Source: Microplitis mediator
Taxonomy: Eukaryota; Arthropoda; Insecta; Hymenoptera; Braconidae
DNA: 64,000 nucleotides
Assembly: GCF_029852145.1 (NCBI RefSeq)
Contig: NC_079972.1
Span: 1,202,901-1,266,900, forward strand
Direction: 5' to 3'
The notes beneath the pieces are model-generated. The model was not told the DNA's origin. It made no database searches and was given only the letters and a program-made list of their open reading frames with translations. The position numbers and the translations under genes were made by a program. Of the stretch, positions 21,791 through 32,900 are shown piece by piece. Numbering within the stretch: the stretch's first letter is position 1; every line of letters begins with the position of its first letter.

Positions 21791-22876
21791 ATGCTATGAA
21801 AAAATTGATCGAAAATTCAATAATGTTCGAGTACTGCTGCTGTTGTAATAATAATAAGATAAATGCATGCCAGGACTGGTTGGTGGTTAGGATGTTGGAA
21901 AAATACGCATATTTAAAAATATAACAATATCTTTATTTGTCACAGCACAAAATATCACTGGGTTACAAAATTAAATCGTTGATTTGATTTGTCAATACTG
22001 TTAATTGTCTGAGCTCATGAATACGTAATTAAATGAATGCAAATTGTAAAATTGAGCGCGAGTAATTAATTTAAATAATTGGAGTAATTAATCTGTTTGG
22101 TTGAACACTGATTTGATTGTAAAAATGTCATGATAATAAGTAACATGATGTCAGAGGTTACTGAGCGAAGTAAATTATTGAACACGTACATTACTATTTT
22201 TAATAGCACTGAATACATAAATAATTTAGTTATTGAATTTTAATAATAATGATCACTTGATTAAATTGAATTTAATGAGCTCATAATAAATTACACTGAT
22301 TCTAATTTATTTGTTGAACACATGGTAGCATGATTGCAGAGGCTACTGAGCGAAAAATAACTTTTAAATTAATTAAGAAATTGAGAATAATGATAATTAA
22401 ATAAATAATAAAACTGAGTCTTTTAATTATTTGAGCAGATAGATAATGGCGTCGGTCTTCTCAACACGAGGCAGGAAAAATCGATGCGCATGCGTCGCAC
22501 TGCGCTAGTCAAGTTTGAATAGCTAGACACTAGGCCCCAGTAGGTGCTGCCTCTATTTGCCGGAAGTGCAACTACATTCAAATTTGAATGTAGTTGTGAT
22601 TACGCAACAGCTGCAACATTGTAAATTTTCAAATACAAATATGATGACAAACATACTTAAGTTTTATTTATAAAATTTTTACAAGAAAATGACAATTTTT
22701 TAAAAGTTAAAATACAAGTATTAAAATTATTTATATTATAAACTCTTCATTGGCGTACTAGCCCTATTTTAATATTACTTTTAAATTGTAAACAAATATT
22801 TTCTATTTAAATCCATAATTTAGTAATATACATTTTATTGTTTAAAATGTTGGAATAAGTTACCATACAGTCGTCC
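21791..22876. other. No ORF; GC-richer island with NRF1-like site
   Basis: About 22440-22620 is less AT-rich and contains TGCGCATGCGT (22485-22495), matching the palindromic site bound by NRF1 (erect wing in Drosophila), and a short palindrome around ATTCAAATTTGAAT. Two direct copies of CATGATNNCAGAGG-TACTGAGCGAA lie near 22145 and 22328. No exon could be attached. Confidence 0.35.
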
Positions 22877-23272
22877 CCTCGCAGATTTGAATCACGGTGG
22901 AAACACGGTGGGTTTGTTCCATTGTACCACTGTGATTACGCGGTGTATCCACCGTGATTCCACGGTGGCTTTGCCACCGTGTATACACGGTGTTTTCACT
23001 GTGATTACCTGGTGGATACACCGTGTATACACGGTGTTTTCACTGTGATTACCTGGTGGATACACCGTGGAACCACGGTGGTGAAATAGCACAAAGCCAC
23101 CGTGGAATCACGGTGGGTACACCGTGGAATCACGGTGGGTACACCGCGTAATTACAGTGGATACACTGTGCATACCCGGTAGTAAAATGGAACAAACCCA
23201 CCGTGTAACCACGGTGGATCCACGGTGTTTACACTTTCACGGTGTTTCTACCGTGATTCAAATCTGCGAGGG
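22877..23272. mobile_element. Palindromic CACCGTG satellite element, copy 1
   Basis: Begins CCTCGCAGATTTGAATCACGG and ends with its inverted form CCGTGATTCAAATCTGCGAGG. The interior is a chain of CACCGTG/CACGGTG units separated by short variable words (GATTACGCGGTG, TATCCACC, GGTTTGTTCCATT). The whole can fold back on itself. The second copy is 46211-46630. Overlapping ORFs are repeat translations. Confidence 0.8.
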
Positions 23273-24257
23273 TTTAGATCAGCGTTAAATGAAAATTTCC
23301 GAGCAAGAGAGCTTCTGTCAATAACTTTGAGTGATTGAGTATGCTTATCAAAATAACGATCATCCAAGTACTGAGTAATAAATAAAATTTGGTCATTATT
23401 AACATTCAGTATTCTTTGAACCTTGTAATTATTATAATTTCTGATGGTAACTGTTACCATGTGGATTATAAATACAACTATTTAGAATAATAATAATAAT
23501 AATTAACTCTAGTTAACATACAGGATTGTAACAATTATTATAAATATGGTGAATGTTACAATCTAGATGATTTATAGAATCATCTAGATAATATTCACTG
23601 CTATCGGATTGATGGTAGAAAATTTTACCATAACTAGATAGTAATTTCTATTATTTAATTTTTTCCGTGTACAAATGATAGTAATTTTGAATGTATAATA
23701 GTAGTTTATCTATCGAGTGCGAGCGTCTTAGACTCGATTGTACTAGATAAATACATTAGTTTTTGTGACAGATATTTGAAATTTACTACATTTAGTGCCT
23801 ATAAATGGCAGGTTATAAATCCGCGTTTATTTATTTGGTAAGATTGTTTTGAGAATTTGTTGAAAATTAGAGAGAATCCGGTAAGTGGACGAATTGAAAT
23901 GATGATAAATTTTGTCACAAGATGGCTCGTTAAGTTACTTCGATATTTTTTGGTCGTTTGCTATCGCACATGTAACCAAAAAATATTTTTTGATCTGATG
24001 ATGACGTCACTATTAGAACGATTAGGTATCTTTTTTACCAGCTGTATCTTATCTAATATTTTTAGCTGCCGGCTATAGGCGCTAAATGTCGTAGATTTCA
24101 AGTGTCTGTCACAAAATATAATTTTTAATTTGAGATAACATTTTTTAATATCCACCCAGTGAACACATGACCTTATTTTGTCGTCATACGTGGGTCATAG
24201 AAATAATCGGTAGCTGTTACCGAAATAATCGGTAACTGCTACCGATTATCTTTTTCC
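23273..24257. other. MITE right half and non-coding DNA
   Basis: 23455-23668 is the right half of the CATCTAGA MITE (TTTTTTCCGTGTA end). 23700-23770 carries a hairpin around TCTAAGACGCTCG-type sequence that recurs inverted near 44880-44960. The remainder holds no supported gene. Confidence 0.45.
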
Positions 24258-24668
24258 GTGAACGATCGGCAATTATTTAGAAGTAATTTAGAGTTTTTAC
24301 CGGTTGCGTTGCGAAGAGGAGATTTAAGAGATGATTATTTTCGATTACCTAGATTTAATTGTAGTATGTATGAAAATTCTTTTCTTGTTCACGGCATACG
24401 CGTCTGGAATTCCTTACCAGCTTATATTAATATGTTAAATAATTTTGAAGAATTCCGTAATGCCTGTTTAAATTATTGTATGGAAAGTGTAAATCAGTAA
24501 ATCAGTAAATCAGTAAATCATATCATTAATTATTTAATCTTACTTTATATGCTATTATTAAAGTTGCTGTATCCAATGTATAATATTTGTTTAATTATGT
24601 AATATTAATGGTCTTGAGGGAGTCTCGACTCCAAGATCAAATAAATTTATTTATCTATCTATCTATAC
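24258..24668 (+). pseudogene. 5'-truncated non-LTR retrotransposon, RT C-terminus and 3' tail
   Basis: The last 80 residues of a reverse-transcriptase ORF. The conserved C-terminal pattern of CR1/Jockey-like ORF2 proteins is visible: DYFRLPR, then NSFLVHGIRVWNSLP, ending at the stop near 24498. It is followed by a 3' UTR and a terminal microsatellite (ATCT repeats at about 24645-24667), the usual 3' end of such elements. Upstream RT and endonuclease domains are absent, as expected for incomplete reverse transcription. The element landed at the TTTTTCCGTG end of an older MITE. Confidence 0.75.
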
Positions 24669-25134
24669 TTAAGATTGTAATTATTATGATAAATAAAAAT
24701 TACAATCTAGATAGTCATAATTGAAATAAAATATTGATTTTCTACTAATTATTGTAATTTTTTCTATGGATTGTAATTTTTTATTTGAGATAGCAAATTC
24801 TTAGTTTATGTAATTACTATTTAATTTTGAGCGGCATTTTTCTTCGTGTACTCATAAATAATTCAATTGAAGATCCCTCATTAAAAACTCCGATTGAATC
24901 CGATAAAAAAATTTTAATTGGGTTTAAAAGGAAAGTTCCAAATGAATGCGATCGGAAGTTAATCGGAAATTGGAAAGTTAATCAGAAAAAAAATTATTAC
25001 TGTCCCATTGAATCTGATTAAAAAATTTGAATCGAATAATGATTGAGAAAAATTATTATTTTTCGATAAAATCTAATAATAGTATATTAACGGATTGAGT
25101 GGAAGGTACTTTCGACAACAAGTGTGCCCTTATT

Positions 25135-26271
25135 GCCCTAGTAGAAATGATATCAAGTTTTTAGCCAGTAACTAGCCAGTTTAACTAGACTTAAACCAGT
25201 AACTGGCCAGTGTAATATCGAGTTTCTGTCAAGTAACTGGCCAGTTTTACTAGAGATCGAGCAAAACATGGCGGCTTCAGTGAAACTATCAATTTTGAAT
25301 ATTGAGGTTATCAAAAGTTATCCAAAATTGTCAAATAAAATAAAAATAATGTTAAATAAACGATATGACATAAACGTTTAATTTATATTTATTTATATTA
25401 TGAAATAAATAACATCATTAGATTAATAGAATAACAACAATAAATCTGACAATAAAGTAATTATTTTTAATTGAAGAAAATTAAAAAAATATTTATTTAG
25501 GTTTTCTACTGCCTTCCCAGTCTTTTGAATTACTTAAAATTACTCCGACAGCTTGTATTATTTCGGCAGGACTTCCAAGATTTTTAACCTCACAAAATTC
25601 ATTCAAGCATTCAACGATTTTATAATCTTTTATGACAGTTTTTTCTCCAGTTTTTTGAGAACTAGTATATTTTGAAGCTACATTTTGAGTAAAAATTTTT
25701 TTGAAAATAGTAGTTAGTTGTCGACTCAGATTTAAATTAGAAATAAACCAAAAATGCAAAAGAGAAATAAAATCAGGTCGACATTCTGAATTAGGATTAA
25801 TTATAAGACGTTGATCGAAATTCTCAAATTCATCTTCAGTTTCAAAAGGAAATTTTATATTGTATTTTTCAGCAAATGGAACGACTGAAACTTCCTCTTT
25901 GATTTTAGTTTCTTTAACGAACTCTAATAATTGAATGATTCGGTTTTGATTATTTAATATTTCATTCAATTTAGCATCATTATTTTTTTCAAATAAATAA
26001 AACTCTTCGCGTGTTAGTACTTGGTCAGGAATATCAACATAACATACACAAATTTTAATTCATTCACACTGTTTTTTAATATTTTTTAAAACACCGACGC
26101 GTACAGGTTAACAGAAAAAAATAAACAGACACACACACTAGTAAAGGTACAGTGTCGGTGTGACCAATGTTTATGACTTAGTTGTAGGTGGCGCGATTTC
26201 GAGTTTTTACTCGATATCACTGGCCAGCTACTGGTTTATATCGAGTGAAAACTCGATTATTTCTACTAGGG
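25135..26271. mobile_element. TIR element CCCTAGTAGAAAT carrying a DUF4806-like ORF
   Basis: Ends are CCCTAGTAGAAAT on the left and ATTTCTACTAGGG on the right. Subterminal GCCAGTAACTGGCC and TATCGAGT motifs are present on both sides. 1137 bp; a clear target duplication was not found. Contains one ORF on the minus strand and a low-GC interior. Confidence 0.7.
25493..25969 (-). CDS. DUF4806-like protein inside a TIR element
   Basis: A 158-residue ORF. The pattern FPFETEDEFENFDQRL followed by a helical middle (HFWFISNLNLSRQLTTIFKK) and a C-terminal helix (SPAEIIQAVGVILSN) resembles DUF4806, a small domain common in insect uncharacterised proteins, often next to transposon sequence. Function unknown. 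No catalytic motif is visible. The start codon follows an AT-rich stretch without obvious upstream exons, although in related proteins the domain is C-terminal, so upstream exons may have been lost. The ORF is the only sizeable one in the element, so it is either captured host sequence or a transposon accessory gene. Confidence 0.55.
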   Translation of the reverse strand: MNEILNNQNRIIQLLEFVKETKIKEEVSVVPFAEKYNIKFPFETEDEFENFDQRLIINPNSECRPDFISLLHFWFISNLNLSRQLTTIFKKIFTQNVASKYTSSQKTGEKTVIKDYKIVECLNEFCEVKNLGSPAEIIQAVGVILSNSKDWEGSRKPK

Positions 26272-26420
26272 TGAGAGAAGCGATTTAAAACGATTAGAAA
26301 AAAAAATTTTAAATACTTTTCAATGCTTTTAAATACTTTGAATACTTTTAAATCGCTCTTCTTATGGGCATTTAACATTGCAAATCATTTCGAATCGTTT
26401 CTTTTGATCAGGGTGATTGG
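26272..26420. repeat. Small palindromic repeat (AATGATT/CAGGG type)
   Basis: Contains AAACGATTAGAAAA, AAATACTTTT and TCGTTTCTTTTGATCAGGG, resembling the 151-bp MITE at 35971-36121. Confidence 0.45.
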
Positions 26421-26808
26421 TTTACGAGCCGTTAGGCGGGTGTTGCCAACACACGCGTATCGAAAGCCCTAGTAACTCAATCCGTTACAATAGTTTTTGC
26501 ATCAAATGGTAAGAAAGAATGTCTTTCATTGGTAAAAAAAGACACTACATTAAATTGAATCTTTTAATTAACCTAAAATAATATTCAATCTTATTAATAT
26601 AAAATTAATTCCTGTATTATTGCAATTGACTTTCAATCAGATTTAAACGGAGTTTTTAATCAGGAATATTATTTACTCTACTTAAATTCATGGATATTAA
26701 TGAATACTATTAAAAAAAAATACTTTTTACATTTATGTAATTGCACTTATAAATATATTTAATTTTTTAAATTATTTATCACCTAATAATGATTAGTATA
26801 ATTATAAC

Positions 26809-26964
26809 TTAATTAAATTTTTCAGATAATGCTGTAAAAATTCTTGATATTTTATTTTTTTTGAAATCAAGGGCTCTCTTTTGCTGCTTCAAAAGTTTAA
26901 AGTCTTTCCATCTCTCACGAGTTTCAGCATTCCGTGGACCCCAATTATCCGCCGGTTTGAAAAT
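26809..26964 (-). CDS. Gene A exon 9 (C-terminal tail and stop)
   Basis: Begins IFKPADNWGPRN, the conserved post-TM12 motif of the family (F-P-D-WGP). Stop TAA at 26809-26811. Acceptor TTGTAG. Confidence 0.88.
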   Translation of the reverse strand: MFKPADNWGPRNAETRERWKDFKLLKQQKRALDFKKNKISRIFTALSEKFN

Positions 26965-29900
26965 CTACAAAAAGTTGCGAAAATTAGTTGTTTCATTGTA
27001 AATCAACTATTTAAGATATCAAACTCAACGTACATGAGAGAATGTTTTCTTTTCACTGTGAATGATTCTAGTAGTAAAAAATACTAAAAATGGCAAGAGT
27101 CCACAAGCCACCAAAATCCAGCCAGCAACTTAAAATGAATGATATATATTTTAAAATATCAAATTAATTATTGCCATATATAAATGATTTAAAAATTTTA
27201 CTATACCATATGCAGATGTTGGATAATATTCATTATTGTATGATAATGGATCTAATGAAATCATGAAATAAATAAATATTGTACAAAGTGTGATTGGTGT
27301 TAAGAAAACCCAACATATGCGCCAAAATACAAAGGGTCTCTTATTTGTCATGAATTCTACGTCATCCAAAAAATTATCGACTCCTGAAACATTTTTATTT
27401 ATCAAATCATTAACAATCATTTTTTATATTTTCACACGGAGAGAAAATTTTGGTAACTGTTTCTACTATCTGGTCATAAAGCACCAACCGTGATTGTTCA
27501 TAACTTCGTGAATAATTTTTCTGTTGCTACGCTGATTTTTTTGGTGTATAGTAGACTTTTCAAATAGAATTTACGAAAAAATTTTTTTTTTATAAATTAT
27601 TGCTATAATTTATAATTTATCGTCACAGACTATCCCAGAAGCTAATTAAGATACGAATTTGATTCAAATTTGTATTTACACAGAATGCGATATTGAATAT
27701 TTTACGTGAGCAATGACTGATGCCGATCGCGATGCTTCTGAATTAACAGCTTTCTTAATTTTCATGCAGGTGTTTATGTAAAAACATAGTTTTCTTTACA
27801 TTTGTAACTATACATTTTGTAACCAGTTGTATATAGCCGATTGGCGTACGATATTAATAAATAAATACATATTATCGTAATGATTCATACAATATGAGAA
27901 ATTCTTGAATGCTATGATAATCATTACCATAGTATTGTAGTAACCATTACGATAATATTGTGGTAACCAATAATATTATATTATGGTAATGGTTGACAAA
28001 ATATATCGTAACGGTTACTACACTAGTATGGGAGTAATGACTATAATGACATTGGAATTATTACCATAATTTTATGGGAACTATTCCGATATCATATAGA
28101 AATAAAACCCATTCAATAGGAATGGTCGCCATAATTAGTTTGGGTACCATTTCTATAATCGATACTTCAAAATATCTTGTTACCATGCGATATGGAAACC
28201 AATCCCATAATATATTGTAATTCTTACCATAAATTTTTCTCCGTGTATATGTTCATATATAAAAAGTTACTTTACCATATATCCATGAAATACCAATAAC
28301 TTCACAAGTCGCTAAAACAATAATTATAAATGTACCAGCGTAATAGTCTACTAAATTAATCATGTATTGTCCACCCTGAAAAGCATTTAACATAATACAT
28401 TTCATAATTCATAAGCTCTAAAATATAATAAATGAAACATAAATAAAATTTTATCTCACCGGTGTACAATAAATAATCCCAATGGCAAATCCTAATGTAC
28501 AAACTCCTAGTACAATTTTCCATTCGGAAAGTCTTGGAAATTGATCCTTAATAACGCTAATGACAGTACTACAGAAAGCAACAGATGAACCAATAGCTAG
28601 TGTAAATAACATCAAGAAAAAACAGACGGAAAACAAAGATGGAACAACTGAAAATTGTGCCAAAGCTTCGGGATAAGAAATGAATGCTAATCCCGTTCCT
28701 GATCTAACAATCGAATTGAAATCATCGGTTCCTAGTTTAAAAGCCAGATTACCTAAAATTCCAAAAATAGTACTACCTGCAATGAGGCTTGTGCAAAGAT
28801 CAAGAGTTGAAACGATCATGCAATCCCTAAAGTTTTAAAATATTCATTGCTAAAATAAATTCTTAAATAGTTACTTTCATGAATTAAATTATATTTTTTA
28901 CCTCGTTACATTGTGATCAAATTTGTTGTAAGAAGCATACATTACAACGCCTCCAAAACAAACACCAAGCGAAAAAAATGATTGTGTAACGGCAGCATAC
29001 CAAACTTGTGGATCTGTCATTTTATTCCAATCTGGGCGCAGAAAATAAATAATTCCATCGATGGCACCTTCTAGGGTCACAGACCTTCCGAATAGCGCCA
29101 GCATCATAATATAAGGGAAAATAGCTAAGAAATATGAAGCTTTTCCAGCAGTTTTCACCCCTTTGAAAAGAATTAAAAAGATAACGATCCAGTTGAAGAG
29201 AAGACATGATACCAACTGCCATGAAGGAATACCAAGACCATTTTCTATTCCGCTTTCATTGATAACCACTTTGCTGATTAAATTCCACGAAATTATTAGT
29301 TTTTAAAATATTTTTCACACTCACATAATGAAGCCTTAACGAAGATAACTCACAAAAAAAAAAGTTCAGAGCTACTTTTTGAAGAATTAACACCTGAAAT
29401 TAAGGGGCTTGATGAATTGAAACACTCTGCACCCCATTCTGGGAGACATGTAGACCAAGGTAATGTTGATCGAAAGGACATTATTAAGTAGTACAAAATT
29501 AGAGACATTAAACCACAGTAGTAAGTTTGTATTGAAAATACTGCTATTGTCATTCCATATCCGATACCTTAAATATAATATTTATAAATATATCGAATAA
29601 TTATATTTTAATATTTATACACACAGAGAATTTTAAAGTAAAAATTACGCTAAATTTTTAGGTAATGGTAGGATACCTCGACATTCTTCAGAATTATACC
29701 ATCCGTTTCAGTAATTTTTAATAAAATTTTACTACAATATACTCAAAATGATAACTCTTTTACTGTACCATTGCACATCAACAAATAAATTACTTTTACG
29801 ATTCCCATGAGAAAAAAGTATACATCCGGGCAAAATTGAATATATGTCTCATATATACTTTTTTGTACGGGTTTATTACTATACGTATAGTAAAAATCAC

Positions 29901-32900
29901 AAAATGGTAATTATTACTTTTATTACTAATTCATTCATATTCTATATTGATAAAACAGCACTTTTTATAAAGAGTATCTTTTGGAAGAAGAGCTTGATGA
30001 CCTTATGCCTCACTATAATAATATAATGCTGTTGGGAGATTTTAATACGGATATTGATAGTACCAGTTTGAGAGCAGATGAACTTCAGGAACTTTGTGAG
30101 TGCTTGACACTAAATTTTGTGCGGTACAACCCTACTCATCGTACCGTGATCTCACATTCTTGGATTGATTATTGTATGGTAAACGATTTCGATAGTTTTG
30201 TCATCAAAGCAGTCATCAGAGCTATTTCTTGCGGATCATGACATGATTTCTTTTGAATATAATTATTTGGTTCCAAGACAAGGGAAAAAATTGATACAGT
30301 ACAGGAACTGGAATAACGTTGATACCGATCGACTGAATAATAGTTTCAAAAAACAAGATCTATCTGTGTTTTACTCAGCCGAGTCACCGGATATTATGAA
30401 TAAGTATCTACATTATTCGATCTGTACTGTTATTGACTCTGCACGGAAAAATTTTTTTTGTGATCACAAGATAACTTACGGCAACAAAAGTCTGCCTTAA
30501 CATACGAATAACGAAGTATTCGTGGGGATTACAATGTTTTTGTAATCCTAGCAAAGTCGTTGTTGGGCCAAGCAATGGTTTCTAACTGTAACGAAATGGT
30601 TGTGTTTTTTAAATTTTACATCTCAATTTTTTAATACTCAATTCATTATTGAAACTTCAAAATTCGCTTAACTGAACCGCTAATGGTCTTGTTAGCCTAT
30701 TTACAAAATTTTTAAAAAAATTTGTATACTTTATAAGATTTATGGATAATTGTAAAATCATGTTTTCGAATAATGTTACGTTATTTGGTCGTATCTAAAT
30801 TATTTTATAAAATATTATGATTCACACACTTGTACATCATCTTTACTTAGAAATCGCTATCAAATAGAATTTGCTAGAACTCAATTATATAAAGTTTTGC
30901 AATATGGGATGAAAACAAAAATTTCCTTGGGACTAAAAAAATTTCTTGGCGCAAAAAAATTTTGTTTTCGACCGAAAAAAAATTTTCTTGGCTTAAGGAT
31001 ATTTTTTTCTCGTCCCAAGAAAATTTTCGTTTTTATTTCATTTTGCAAAAAAATTTTTTAGGGCAGGTCAAAATTTTCTTGGGACGAGTAAAACTTTTTC
31101 GCGCCAATAAATCCGTTTTTTCTGTGTACTTACGTTGATAAGATTACTTAAAATACTAAGCTTTGTTCATTTTAATATTGTAACAACATACTTTAAAAAA
31201 GATAATCCTATAATAAAATTTAGATGAAATATATGTGAAGCCAAACTATTCGTAACGTGATTGGTCGAAAGCGAAAAAATATATGCAAACGACACAAAAA
31301 TATACATTAAAATAAAATATGAAAAATGACACGCGCGCGCTTGCGCGCGAAAGATGTACGCTAGTTATCAAAAATACTGAGAAAATAAGAAAGTATGATT
31401 GATACAGAGATTTGGAAACTATAATAAAAAAATATTTCAATGGTGGAAAAATCATGAAATCATCGTGGAAAACACGAGGAAATACTGAGCTACCATGGTC
31501 ATTACGCCAAAAAACCGACGCAGAAATACTTTGAGGCCACCGATGACCACTATGAGCTCGCCATGGAAAATACTGCAAACTACTGTGAAGCCACCATGGG
31601 ACGACTGAAAAGTTACCGTGGGAACACCGTGAACTCACTTTCGAAAGAGCCTTAAACCACCGTACGAACGTTTGTAAAACACGGTGGGGGCACGGTCGGA
31701 ACATAGTAGCGTGACTGCACATGAACCACCGTGGTTCGACCGTGAAACCACCGTCGAATCTCTGCTGCTATACTGTCGGAACACTGAAGGCGTATTTCTA
31801 CAGTAAAAACACCGTTGTTCGACCGTGATTCTAACGTGGCGCAGAAACCGCTAGAGTATCTTAAATAAATCATTTCATTATACAATTTAACGATTTTTAC
31901 TCTGTTGAAATATAAAAATTAACTAAAAAATATGCATTAAAAACTCTACAGTATAAAAAAATTACTTAACGGTTTGTATTTTTTCGAAAACAGATCGATA
32001 AAATTGACAACTGGTAGACATTGCGTACGTGAATATGTATTACAAGTTTAGTGACTTTCGTTCAAAGGAGACACCGAACCAGCAGACTGAGGACACGATT
32101 CGCACGCGGGAGATCAGGGTTCGAATCTCAGTCAAGTCACGTAATTTTTAAATATAAAAAATGCTATGAACAATAATATTCATGCTGTCTATTATAGTTC
32201 CATTCTAATATATTAAACTTTACGATATTGAATCGTAAATTTTACTTAACATTTACTCAATTCTACTACTGAGCTATCGAATACACGAAATATTCTAATT
32301 TATGATAAAAAATCATGGTGTAACTTGTAAAAATTTCTAGAACAAAATTTGATTTGTTGCCTTGTGAAAATTACCATGTACGTTGTAAATTCTATTGGAT
32401 GTATTTTAAAATTTTCTATTACAGGTCATTTTTACCATACTGTTTTCATCCTACAGTTGTTATAGTAATTTCCTATAAATTTTTTATGTAAAAAATACCG
32501 TAAAATTCTCAGAGTGTATTTTTATATTTAAATTATAACTATACCCTTAAAAGCTGGAGAAAGAGCCCACATTTTGACACAAGATTGACTGGTAAATTGA
32601 CCGAGTATTGATTCCATATAATACACCGGTTTTCCAACAATGAAAAGAACTATTATATATGTAATAACAAATGCACCACCTCCATTGCTGTATGCAGTGT
32701 AAGGAAACCTCCAGACATTACCTAGGCCAACAGAGTACGCTATACATGACATGAGAAACTCGATGGGATTCCCCCAAGTTTCTCTGTCTGTTTCCAATAC
32801 TTGTGATTTTTCATTCCTTTGATCCTGTTTAATATTTTTTAATTTAATTTATGTAAGAATTTTAATTTATATACACGGAAAGAAAATTATGGCAGCGGTT

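Larger units (their letters stand above)
24870..26670. mobile_element. Outer CATTAAAAACTCCG element, interrupted
   Basis: The left CTCATTAAAAACTCCGATTG and right CGGAGTTTTTAATCAGG ends are inverted relatives, with repeats of GATTGAATCCGATAAAAA inside. The CCCTAGTAGAAAT element (25135-26271) and a short CAGGG-type repeat (26272-26420) lie within it. Confidence 0.45.

Noticed and set aside
23857..24078. 73-residue ORF with hydrophobic end
   Set aside because: No domain, sits in repeat-like DNA containing palindromic segments; no supporting splice sites.
28451..29553. Individual transporter ORFs ending in in-frame stops as separate genes
   Set aside because: Each stop lies just past a consensus splice donor; joined exons give one continuous 613-residue protein.
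31246..31722. 158-residue minus-strand ORF
   Set aside because: Runs through degenerate CACCGTGG repeats and AT-rich DNA, with no domain and no splice context.
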